Below are positions 37,868 through 43,970 of a stretch of DNA of 43,970 bases, in pieces (the first letter of the stretch is position 1; every line of letters starts with the position of its first letter). The position numbers and the translations under genes are program-made. The DNA lies in the NCBI GenBank assembly GCA_036759545.1, contig DAIOUL010000013.1, positions 1-43,970 on the forward strand, written 5' to 3'. The notes under the pieces are model-generated. The model had not been told where the DNA came from. It ran no database searches and saw only the letters and a list, made by a program, of their open reading frames with translations. This DNA is from 66-474 sp036759545. GTDB taxonomy: Bacteria; Pseudomonadota; Gammaproteobacteria; Xanthomonadales; Rhodanobacteraceae.

Positions 37868-39253
37868 ATGGAGATCACGTTCCACGGGGCGGCCGGCGAG
37901 GTCACCGGCTCGTGTCATCGGGTTTCCGCCGCCGGCAAGCAGGTGCTGCTCGATTGCGGCATGGTGCAGGGCGATGGCGACGCCGATGCGCGCAATGCGG
38001 CGGATTTTCCGTTCGACCCGAAGGGCATCGACGCGTTGGTGTTGAGCCACGCGCATCTCGATCACTGCGGTCGCATACCCCTGCTGGTCAAGCGCGGCTT
38101 CGGCGGCCCGATCTACTGCACGCCGGCGACCGGCGATCTCGCCAACATCATCATGTCAGACTCCGCGCACATCGCCCAGATGGATGCGCAGGATGCCGCG
38201 CGTCATCCGCGGCCCGGGCAAACGCCGCAGCCGCCGCTGTATACGCAAGACGACGTGGATGCGGCGATGAAGTTGCTGAAGCCTCTGAGCTACAACGAGC
38301 CGCAGGAAATTTTTCCGGGCATTCGCATCACGCTGCGCGACGCGGGGCATATCCTCGGCTCCGCAACCGTCGAAGTCGCCGCAACGGAGAGCGGTGCGAC
38401 GCGCACGCTGGTATTCACCGGCGACCTAGGCCAGAAGGACACGCCGATCCTGTGCGATCCGACGCCCGTCTCCGCAGCAGATGCGGTGATCATGGAATCC
38501 ACTTACGGCGACCGCCTGCACAAGACGCGCGAGGACACCCTGGCGGAGCTCGCGGCGATCTTCCAGGCCGCGCACAAGGACGGCGGCAACATCGTGATCC
38601 CGGCGTTCGCCGTCGGACGCACGCAGGAATTGCTGTATTTCTTCGCCGAACATTTCGACGAATGGCAACTGGGTTCGTACAAGATATTCCTCGACAGCCC
38701 GATGGCCACGCGTGTCACCGCGTGCTACGACCGGCACGAAGACCTGTTCGACGCGGATGCGAAAAAGCTGTGGCTGATGCGGCAGCATCCGCTGCGATTG
38801 CCGAATCTCGCTTTTACCGCGAGCACCGATGAATCGCGCGCGATCAATTCGATCCGCAGTGGCGCGGTGATCATCGCGGGTTCGGGCATGTGCGAAGGCG
38901 GCCGCATCCGTCATCACCTGCGGCACAACATCGCCAATCCCGCCGCGCACATCGTGTTCGTCGGCTACCAGGCGCAGGGCACGCTCGGACGGCGCATCGT
39001 CGGCGGCGCCAAACACGTGCATCTGTTCGGCGACGACATTCCGGTACGCGCGCAGATCCACACCGTGGGCGGGCTTTCGGCGCACGCGGACCGCGATGGC
39101 TTGTCGGATTGGTACGGCGCCATCGCCGGACATCCGCCGGTTTGGCTGGTGCATGGCGAGGACGACGGGCGCACCGGGCTCGCTGCGTATCTGAAGCAGA
39201 AATGGGGCTGCGCGGTGAATCTGCCGAAGGCTGGGGACACTGCAAAGGTGTGA
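37868..39253 (+). CDS. Metallo-beta-lactamase / beta-CASP RNA-processing-type hydrolase
   Basis: A 461-aa protein of the CPSF73/YSH1-like bacterial group that often acts as an RNase. The MBL domain shows GAAGEVTGSCHRV, the zinc motif SHAHLDHCGRIP, a further His in DAGHILGSA and the Asp in FTGDLGQKD. The beta-CASP insert contains VIPAFAVGRTQELLYFF, DSPMA and IIAGSGMCEGGRIRHHL. The final HTVGGLSAHADRDGL (motif C with His) and WLVHGE complete the active site. No KH domain. The substrate is unknown. It starts with ATG 37868 and is followed by the REP pair. Confidence 0.93.
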   Translation: MEITFHGAAGEVTGSCHRVSAAGKQVLLDCGMVQGDGDADARNAADFPFDPKGIDALVLSHAHLDHCGRIPLLVKRGFGGPIYCTPATGDLANIIMSDSAHIAQMDAQDAARHPRPGQTPQPPLYTQDDVDAAMKLLKPLSYNEPQEIFPGIRITLRDAGHILGSATVEVAATESGATRTLVFTGDLGQKDTPILCDPTPVSAADAVIMESTYGDRLHKTREDTLAELAAIFQAAHKDGGNIVIPAFAVGRTQELLYFFAEHFDEWQLGSYKIFLDSPMATRVTACYDRHEDLFDADAKKLWLMRQHPLRLPNLAFTASTDESRAINSIRSGAVIIAGSGMCEGGRIRHHLRHNIANPAAHIVFVGYQAQGTLGRRIVGGAKHVHLFGDDIPVRAQIHTVGGLSAHADRDGLSDWYGAIAGHPPVWLVHGEDDGRTGLAAYLKQKWGCAVNLPKAGDTAKV

Positions 39254-39274
39254 GTGCATCGCACACCTACTCGT

Positions 39275-39346
39275 GTAGGAGCCGGCCTGCCGCCATCGCG
39301 CGCAGGCGCGCTCCTATAACAGCTTTGCAGGAGCGCGCCTGCGGGA
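39275..39346. repeat. REP-like pair between convergent genes
   Basis: GTAGGAGCCGGCCTGCCGCC ... GCGCGCAGGCGCGCTCCTA (39275-39316) forms an inverted pair of REP units, followed by a third unit GCAGGAGCGCGCCTGCGGGA (39327-39346). The same unit appears at 17174-17205. It fills the gap between the MBL gene and the end of rhlE. Confidence 0.75.
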
Positions 39347-39354
39347 ACTGGCGA

Positions 39355-40671
39355 TTACGCCTTGCGCGCATTCCCGCCGCGCCAACGCCGCTTCTTGTTC
39401 CCCGCGGCGTGCTCGCCTTTGCCATGCGGCAAATGCGGGCGGCGCGCGTGCGAGGGCTTGCCGGATTTGTTGCGTCCGGGTTTGCGCGCCGACATCGCCG
39501 GCCCATCCAGCCGCAACGACCAGTTTGGTGCGAATTCCCGCACGGCTTCCACCGCGATGTCCTGCTTCAACAACCGGCGGATATCGCGTAACAAGCCTTC
39601 CTCTTCGCGGCTGACGAGCGACAGCGCAAGGCCTTCGGCGCCCGCACGCCCCGTGCGTCCGATGCGGTGCACGTAATCCTGCGCCACCATCGGCAGGTCG
39701 TAGTTCACCACCGCCGGCAACTGCTGGATGTCCAGCCCGCGTGCCGCGATGTCGGTGGCGACCAACACGGTGGTCTTGCCTTTTTTGAAATCGGCCAACG
39801 CGCGCGTGCGCTGGCCCTGGCTCTTGTTGCCGTGGATCGCATCCGCGCGAAAACCGCGTTGCTCCAGAAACCGGCACAACTTGTCGGAACCGTGTTTGGT
39901 GCGCGCGAACACCAGCGTCTGCCGGCGGCTGTCGGCGGCCAGCAGATGCAGCAGCAAGTCGCGTTTCTTCTCCGCATCGACCGGATGCACGCGATGGGTG
40001 ACACCGATCGCCACCGCATTCGGTTTGGCGATCTGCACTTCGCGCGGATTGCGCATGAACTGCGCAGCGAGCTGCTTGATCTCGGGATCGAAGGTGGCCG
40101 AGAACAGCAGTGTCTGGCGCTGTTTGGGCAACGCGCCGAGAATCCTCTTCAGCGCCGGCGCGAAACCCATGTCGAGCATGCGATCGGCCTCGTCCAGCAC
40201 CAGCGTCTCGATGCAGGAGAGATCGACATTGCGTCGGTCCATGTGGTCGATCAGCCGGCCCGGCGTGGCGACGATCACATCCAACCCGCGGCGCAGACTC
40301 ATGATCTGGCCGCCCATGCCGACGCCGCCGAACACCGCCGCGGCGTGCACGCGCAAATGCTTTCCATAAGCGCGCAGGCTGTCGTGCACTTGTGCGGCCA
40401 GTTCGCGCGTGGGCGCGAGGATCAGCGCGCGTGGCTTGCGGGGTTGCTTGTTGTTGTGCGATTGCGCGATCTGATCGATGCAAAGTTTCTGCAACAGCGG
40501 CAGCGCGAACGCAGCGGTCTTGCCGGTCCCGGTCTGCGCGCCCGCGAGCAGGTCGTGGCCTTCCAGCACGAGCGGGATCGCCGCCGACTGGACTGGCGTG
40601 GGCGTGACGTGGCCTTGTTCGGCGAGCGCACGCAACAGCGCGGGCGCGAGCCCGAGCGATTCGAAAGTCAT
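39355..40671 (-). CDS. rhlE: DEAD-box RNA helicase RhlE
   Basis: A 438-aa ATP-dependent RNA helicase involved in ribosome and mRNA metabolism. It has all motifs in order: Q motif TPVQSAAIP, I AQTGTGKT, Ia PTRELA, II DEAD, III SAT, V ARGLD and VI HRIGRTGRAG. The start MTFESLGLAP, LRALAEQGHVTPTPVQ and the basic C-terminal tail (many Arg/Lys/Gly, ending NKKRRWRGGNARKA) point to RhlE. ATG 40671 has CAGGAGTTTTT before it; a longer in-frame start at 40740 is unlikely. The 197-bp region before it holds no other gene; it may contain the promoter and a long 5' leader. Confidence 0.94.
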   Translation of the reverse strand: MTFESLGLAPALLRALAEQGHVTPTPVQSAAIPLVLEGHDLLAGAQTGTGKTAAFALPLLQKLCIDQIAQSHNNKQPRKPRALILAPTRELAAQVHDSLRAYGKHLRVHAAAVFGGVGMGGQIMSLRRGLDVIVATPGRLIDHMDRRNVDLSCIETLVLDEADRMLDMGFAPALKRILGALPKQRQTLLFSATFDPEIKQLAAQFMRNPREVQIAKPNAVAIGVTHRVHPVDAEKKRDLLLHLLAADSRRQTLVFARTKHGSDKLCRFLEQRGFRADAIHGNKSQGQRTRALADFKKGKTTVLVATDIAARGLDIQQLPAVVNYDLPMVAQDYVHRIGRTGRAGAEGLALSLVSREEEGLLRDIRRLLKQDIAVEAVREFAPNWSLRLDGPAMSARKPGRNKSGKPSHARRPHLPHGKGEHAAGNKKRRWRGGNARKA

Positions 40672-40868
40672 AAAAACTCCTGTCGTGTGCCGCGCGCTTC
40701 CCGTGTGACCGCGCGCAGCATGATTTTTTCGGCATCGCAAATGCGGGGCCGGATTCGAGACGACGGAGCCGAGCGGTGCGGGCTGACGGCGGAACGGACC
40801 GTCCGCGAGAAACTCAGCCGGAAAGGAAAATCGGGTTACGGCGTGTCAAACGCGCGCAGTGTAGCCGG

Positions 40869-41549
40869 TTACGGCTCGACAAGCGAGCCACGCGTGTGAA
40901 CGGCCCGCTGCGGAAAACCCGAAGGCATCGTATCCGGCGCCAGCGCGCCGCCGGAAATCAGGAAGGCCATGCCCTGATCGACCGTCCAGTCGGTCGCGAT
41001 CAACTCGTCGGTCGGGACCAGCTCCAGATAGCCGCCGGTGGGATTCGGCGTGGTCGGCACGTACACCGCGGCGATTTCGCGGCCGGATTCGTCGATGAAC
41101 ACGCGCGTCACGAAACCCACCGATTTCATTTCCGGCGAAGGAAATCCGATCAGCACCACGCGCTGGGTGCCGGTCGGCTTGTTGCGCATCAGCGTCACCA
41201 CTTTCTTGACGCCGCCGTAAACCGTGTGCACCAGCGGGATGCGCTCGAGCTGGTCGTCGATGAAACCCAGCACGCGCCGGCCGATCATCACGTTCGACAA
41301 CAGGCCGAGCAGGTACAGCGCCGCGATCGTGAGGACGAAAGCGCAGATCGAGATCAGCCAGTCGCGGTGCAACGCATCGGCCGCGCGCGGTGAAGCCAAG
41401 CCGATCAAATCGATGATCGCGGTGATCACCGGCGCGCCCACGCCCGCCAGCAGGGTGAACACGAACTTGAACACCACCCAGGTGATCCACACCGGGATGA
41501 AGGCCAGCAGGCCGGTCAGCAGGTAGCGCTTGAAATGCAGCGGCGGCAT
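40869..41549 (-). CDS. DUF502 family membrane protein
   Basis: A 226-aa inner-membrane protein. Two helices are clear: LLTGLLAFIPVWITWVVFKF near the start and WLISICAFVLTIAALYLLG near residue 70, followed by a soluble domain with LERIPLVHTVYGGVKKVV, a conserved DUF502 segment, and VYVPTTPNPTGGYLELVP. Function unknown; family members are found in many bacteria. It shares the minus strand with rhlE, 197 bp upstream of the helicase start. It is divergent from the sigma factor gene. Confidence 0.9.
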   Translation of the reverse strand: MPPLHFKRYLLTGLLAFIPVWITWVVFKFVFTLLAGVGAPVITAIIDLIGLASPRAADALHRDWLISICAFVLTIAALYLLGLLSNVMIGRRVLGFIDDQLERIPLVHTVYGGVKKVVTLMRNKPTGTQRVVLIGFPSPEMKSVGFVTRVFIDESGREIAAVYVPTTPNPTGGYLELVPTDELIATDWTVDQGMAFLISGGALAPDTMPSGFPQRAVHTRGSLVEP

Positions 41550-41641
41550 GGCGGTTCGCAGGGCGGAGCGGCGGCTATTGTAGTGCGCGCGTGATTTTTT
41601 TCGCCGGCCGGCGAATCATGGGAAAAGGGCCAGGGGACCGG

Positions 41642-42190
41642 ATGATGTCGGCGCGAGAGCGGCAACGGAGATTCGAAGCGCTGCTGCGCGAGCACCAGCG
41701 TATCGTCTTCAAAGTGGCGGCGGTGTACGCGCGCGGCGCGAACGATCGCGACGACCTCGCGCAGGAAATCGCCGCGCAACTGTGGCGCTCGTTCGGATCT
41801 TTCGACGAGGGCCGCGCGAAGTTCACCACCTGGATGTACCGCGTGGCGCTGAACGTGGCCATCTCGCACGCCCGCAACGCGCAGCGTTCCGGCTCGGAAC
41901 ATCTGGAAGCGCTCGACGACGTGCATCTCGAAACGGTTGCCGGGGAAGGCGCACCACATCACGAAGACCTGGAACGCGACGAGCGCCTGACGGTGCTGCA
42001 CGCTTTCATCGCGCAACTGGACGCGCTCAACCGCGCGCTGGTGCTGCTGTACCTCGAAGACCGCAGCTATGCGGAAATCGCCGATGTCCTCGGCATAACC
42101 GAAACGAACGTCGCGACAAAACTCAACCGCATCAAGCAGAAGCTGCGGAAAAAAGTGGTCATGAGCGAAACCGCAGGAGCCGAGACATGA
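41642..42190 (+). CDS. RNA polymerase ECF-type sigma factor
   Basis: A 182-aa sigma-70 family factor. Region 2: RIVFKVAAVYARGANDRDDLAQEIAAQLWRSFGSF and KFTTWMYRVALNVAISHAR; region 4: LDALNRALVLLYLEDRSYAEIADVLG with helix-turn-helix ITETNVATKLNRIKQKL. This is the standard ECF layout without region 3. The start is uncertain: ATG 41642 has AGGGGACC before it; ATG 41618 and 41645 are possible. Its stop overlaps the ATG of the next gene (ATGA at 42187-42190), which likely encodes its membrane partner. Confidence 0.92.
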   Translation: MMSARERQRRFEALLREHQRIVFKVAAVYARGANDRDDLAQEIAAQLWRSFGSFDEGRAKFTTWMYRVALNVAISHARNAQRSGSEHLEALDDVHLETVAGEGAPHHEDLERDERLTVLHAFIAQLDALNRALVLLYLEDRSYAEIADVLGITETNVATKLNRIKQKLRKKVVMSETAGAET

Positions 42191-42846
42191 AACTCGATGA
42201 AGTTGGCCTGGACGAGATGAAACTGGCCTGGCAAGAACTGGATGTGCGCGTGCGGCAGGCGCATGCATTGAACCTGCAACTGCTGAAGGACAGCAGGACG
42301 CGACACGCCCGGCGCGAATTGCGTCCACTGGTATTCGGTCAGATTCTGCAGATGTCGATCGGCGTCACTTTTTCGATCTGGGGCGCGGTGTTTTGGGGGA
42401 CGCATCTGCAGCCGCCGCATCTGCTGGTGTGCGGCTTGCTGGTGCATGCGTTCGGAGTGCTGCTGATCGCGTTTTCCGCGCGCAATCTTTATTTGATCCA
42501 GCGCATCGACTATGCCGCGCCGGTGCTCGAGATCCAGCGCAGGATCGCCGAATTGCGCGAGTTCCGCGTGCGTGTGGAGGCGCCGGTCAACGCCGTGATC
42601 GCTTGCTTCATCTGGATTCCGGTGACCTGGATCAATCTCGCGTGGTACGGCATCGACTTCTGGAGCCAGAACGTCGCGCTGTGGGCGCTGGCGTCCAGCC
42701 TCGCAGCTTTGGCGGCGGTCGCGGCGGTGGTGTGGGTGATGCGGCGGTTGGGTTACGCGCGCAAGATCGAGGACAACAGTGCCGGCCGCGGTGTGCTGCG
42801 CGCGCAAGCCGCGCTGGACGAAATCGCGCGTTTCGAACGCGAGTAA
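42187..42846 (+). CDS. Membrane protein coupled to the ECF sigma factor
   Basis: A 219-aa protein with a cytoplasmic N-terminus of about 48 residues (helical, charged: KLAWQELDVRVRQAHALNLQ), then four hydrophobic helices in two pairs (about 49-70 and 75-97, then 135-155 and 160-185), and a C-terminal cytoplasmic tail. No zinc-binding anti-sigma motif is seen. Overlap with the sigma gene suggests that it controls it or senses the membrane, but this is inference from context. No family recognised. Confidence 0.7.
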   Translation: MKLDEVGLDEMKLAWQELDVRVRQAHALNLQLLKDSRTRHARRELRPLVFGQILQMSIGVTFSIWGAVFWGTHLQPPHLLVCGLLVHAFGVLLIAFSARNLYLIQRIDYAAPVLEIQRRIAELREFRVRVEAPVNAVIACFIWIPVTWINLAWYGIDFWSQNVALWALASSLAALAAVAAVVWVMRRLGYARKIEDNSAGRGVLRAQAALDEIARFERE

Positions 42847-42854
42847 TCGATGGT

Positions 42855-42888
42855 GCAAAAAACCGGCGCGATTCGCATCGCGCCGGTT
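42855..42888 (-). terminator. Intrinsic terminator of the S10 peptidase gene
   Basis: AACCGGCGCGA (42861-42871) and TCGCGCCGGTT (42878-42888) make an 11-bp perfect stem with a TTCGCA loop. On the minus strand it is followed by TTTTTTGC, so it serves the S10 gene; on the plus strand it may still help to end the sigma operon. Confidence 0.85.
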
Positions 42889-42912
42889 CCGGTTCAAACA
42901 GAAATCAAGAAC

Positions 42913-43970
42913 TCAGTGCTGCTGATTGTCGGTGCTCTGGACGAACTTCGCCACGTTGTCGTGCAGCGCCTTCAGCGAGGGCGTGTGCGCGTACACCATG
43001 TGGCCCGACGGATAGAACGCGTAAGAAATGTTCTTGCGCAGCATCTGCGGGATCGGCAGGTGTTCCATTTCGTAGATCGCGGCGTAGTACGGCGTCGCGA
43101 GATCGTAGAAGCCGCCGTTCAACATCACCTTCAGGTCCGGGTTGTACTTCATTGCCACCGCGAGATCCGGCAGCACGTTGGTCGAACCCGGGAAGGATTC
43201 ACTTGCGCCCGGCGGCTTGTGCCGGAAATCCCAGTCGAAGCCTTCCACACCGTAAGCGGACTGCCGATAGTGCATGTCCTGGCCGAATTTCAGCGTGGCC
43301 CGCACGTAGTTGTTGAACGCGGAAACGTAAGCCGAGCTGATCGCCGCCGATTGTGGGTCGTAGTCGGATTCCTTGCTCAGGGGATCCATGCTCGGGCCGG
43401 AGAAGCGCGTATCCAGGCGTCCGGTGGTGATGTCGTCGGCGTTCTGCAGTTCGTGTTCGAACATGCCGCCAGTGACCCGCAGATTGGCCTTCAGCAGGTA
43501 ATCCACGGGCAGGCCGGTGAAGTCGGAAAGTTTCTGCGCGATCTGCTTCTGGCGGTCGGCACTGAGCGTCGAACCCGCCAGCAACGCCTGCTCGTATTCG
43601 GTGTTCGCCCACTTGGTGGCTGCTTGCAGCAGTGGTTGCAGACCGCTGTTGTTGTACTTCGGCAGCTTGTGGTGATACCACGCGGTGGCGGCATAGGTCG
43701 GCAGCGCCAGCACGTAGGGCAGGTCGATGCCGGGGCTGTTGTCGGCCCCATCCACGCTGGTGGCGAAGTTGAGGATCTGAGAAAGCAGGATCACGCCGTT
43801 GAGATCGACATCGTTCTCGGTTTCGAGATCGGCGGCCACCACTGCCGAACGCGTGGTGCCGTAGCTCTCGCCGAACAGGTACTTCGGCGAATTCCAGCGG
43901 TCGTGCTGCGTCAGAAAGGTGGTGATGAACTTGGCGAAGATCTTGCCGTCGCCGTCCACGCTCCAGATCT
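42913..43970 (-). CDS. S10 family serine carboxypeptidase, C-terminal part, cut by window edge
   Basis: 352 codons of a larger minus-strand gene whose 5' end is beyond the window; the frame is open to the last base. The nucleophile motif FGESYGTTRSA is near the beginning of the visible part, and the catalytic Asp (NGGFYDLATP) and His (YPSGHMVY) follow in the C-terminal third, so the triad is complete. The family removes C-terminal residues from peptides, often at acid pH, and bacterial members are exported; the signal peptide would lie outside the window. The protein ends VQSTDNQQH. Confidence 0.92.
   Translation of the reverse strand, partial: IWSVDGDGKIFAKFITTFLTQHDRWNSPKYLFGESYGTTRSAVVAADLETENDVDLNGVILLSQILNFATSVDGADNSPGIDLPYVLALPTYAATAWYHHKLPKYNNSGLQPLLQAATKWANTEYEQALLAGSTLSADRQKQIAQKLSDFTGLPVDYLLKANLRVTGGMFEHELQNADDITTGRLDTRFSGPSMDPLSKESDYDPQSAAISSAYVSAFNNYVRATLKFGQDMHYRQSAYGVEGFDWDFRHKPPGASESFPGSTNVLPDLAVAMKYNPDLKVMLNGGFYDLATPYYAAIYEMEHLPIPQMLRKNISYAFYPSGHMVYAHTPSLKALHDNVAKFVQSTDNQQH

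Noticed and set aside
35572..38832. A 1086-codon open frame on the plus strand
   Set aside because: It lies opposite the M13 peptidase, which has a signal peptide, HExxH and all family motifs. The frame is an antisense shadow caused by high GC at third codon positions.

Overview
This window is a stretch of bacterial chromosome with high GC content and dense coding. Gene content and protein resemblance point to a gammaproteobacterium of the Xanthomonadales (Lysobacterales), perhaps Rhodanobacteraceae. The hints are a split-alpha-subunit transhydrogenase, a mutY-yggX pair, a YfhL-type ferredoxin near coaD, secreted S53, M13 and S10 peptidases, and intergenic palindromic repeats of the kind common in that order. 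The taxonomic call is inference; no search was run.

Layout. 1-373: the 3' part of a tRNA-Phe gene, a second copy of its last 37 bases 144 bp downstream, and a dispersed intergenic repeat between them. 374-3392 (minus): a sterol desaturase-like hydroxylase, a D12-class adenine methyltransferase and a coupled 64-aa protein, then a DSD1-type PLP aldolase. 3633-7769: a small secreted protein (plus), then yggX, mutY, an AsmA-like membrane protein and ftsY (all minus). 7834-13852 (plus): rsmD, coaD, a lipoprotein, a ferredoxin, a gamma-glutamyltransferase, a metallo-beta-lactamase-fold hydrolase, a TMEM43-like protein and a MAPEG protein. 13854-15921 (minus): a tightly overlapped nitroreductase / 5'-3' exonuclease / NUDIX operon. 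15995-20767: the three-part proton-translocating transhydrogenase (pntAA, pntAB, pntB), split by an oppositely oriented sigma factor / membrane partner / DUF3106-type operon. 20865-22428: a membrane protein, sufT and a second small membrane protein.

22429-31562 is the most distinctive part: four S53 (sedolisin-type) serine-carboxyl peptidases in tandem on the plus strand. Each has a signal peptide, an intact Glu/Asp/Asp/Ser set and its own intrinsic terminator. They form two pairs. The first pair carries a C-terminal PKD domain (the second member also has an extra beta-rich domain) and shares one conserved long 5' leader. The second pair lacks PKD and shares a different promoter and leader. 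The leaders do not match RNA classes I know and are the best candidates here for undescribed cis-regulatory elements.

31560-43970: a single-domain asparaginase-like protein (minus), yajC-secD-secF (plus), an M13 zinc peptidase (minus), a beta-CASP metallo-beta-lactamase protein (plus), the RNA helicase rhlE and a DUF502 membrane protein (minus), a second sigma factor with membrane partner (plus) and an S10 serine carboxypeptidase cut by the window edge. The Sec-dependent peptidases, SecDF-YajC, GGT and asparaginase suit an organism that lives on extracellular protein and peptides; that link is inference.

Translational coupling by ATGA overlaps is frequent: nine gene junctions show it, and ftsY-asmA-mutY continues with a TTG start inside an ATTGA overlap. 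No CRISPR array, transposase, integrase or phage gene is visible.
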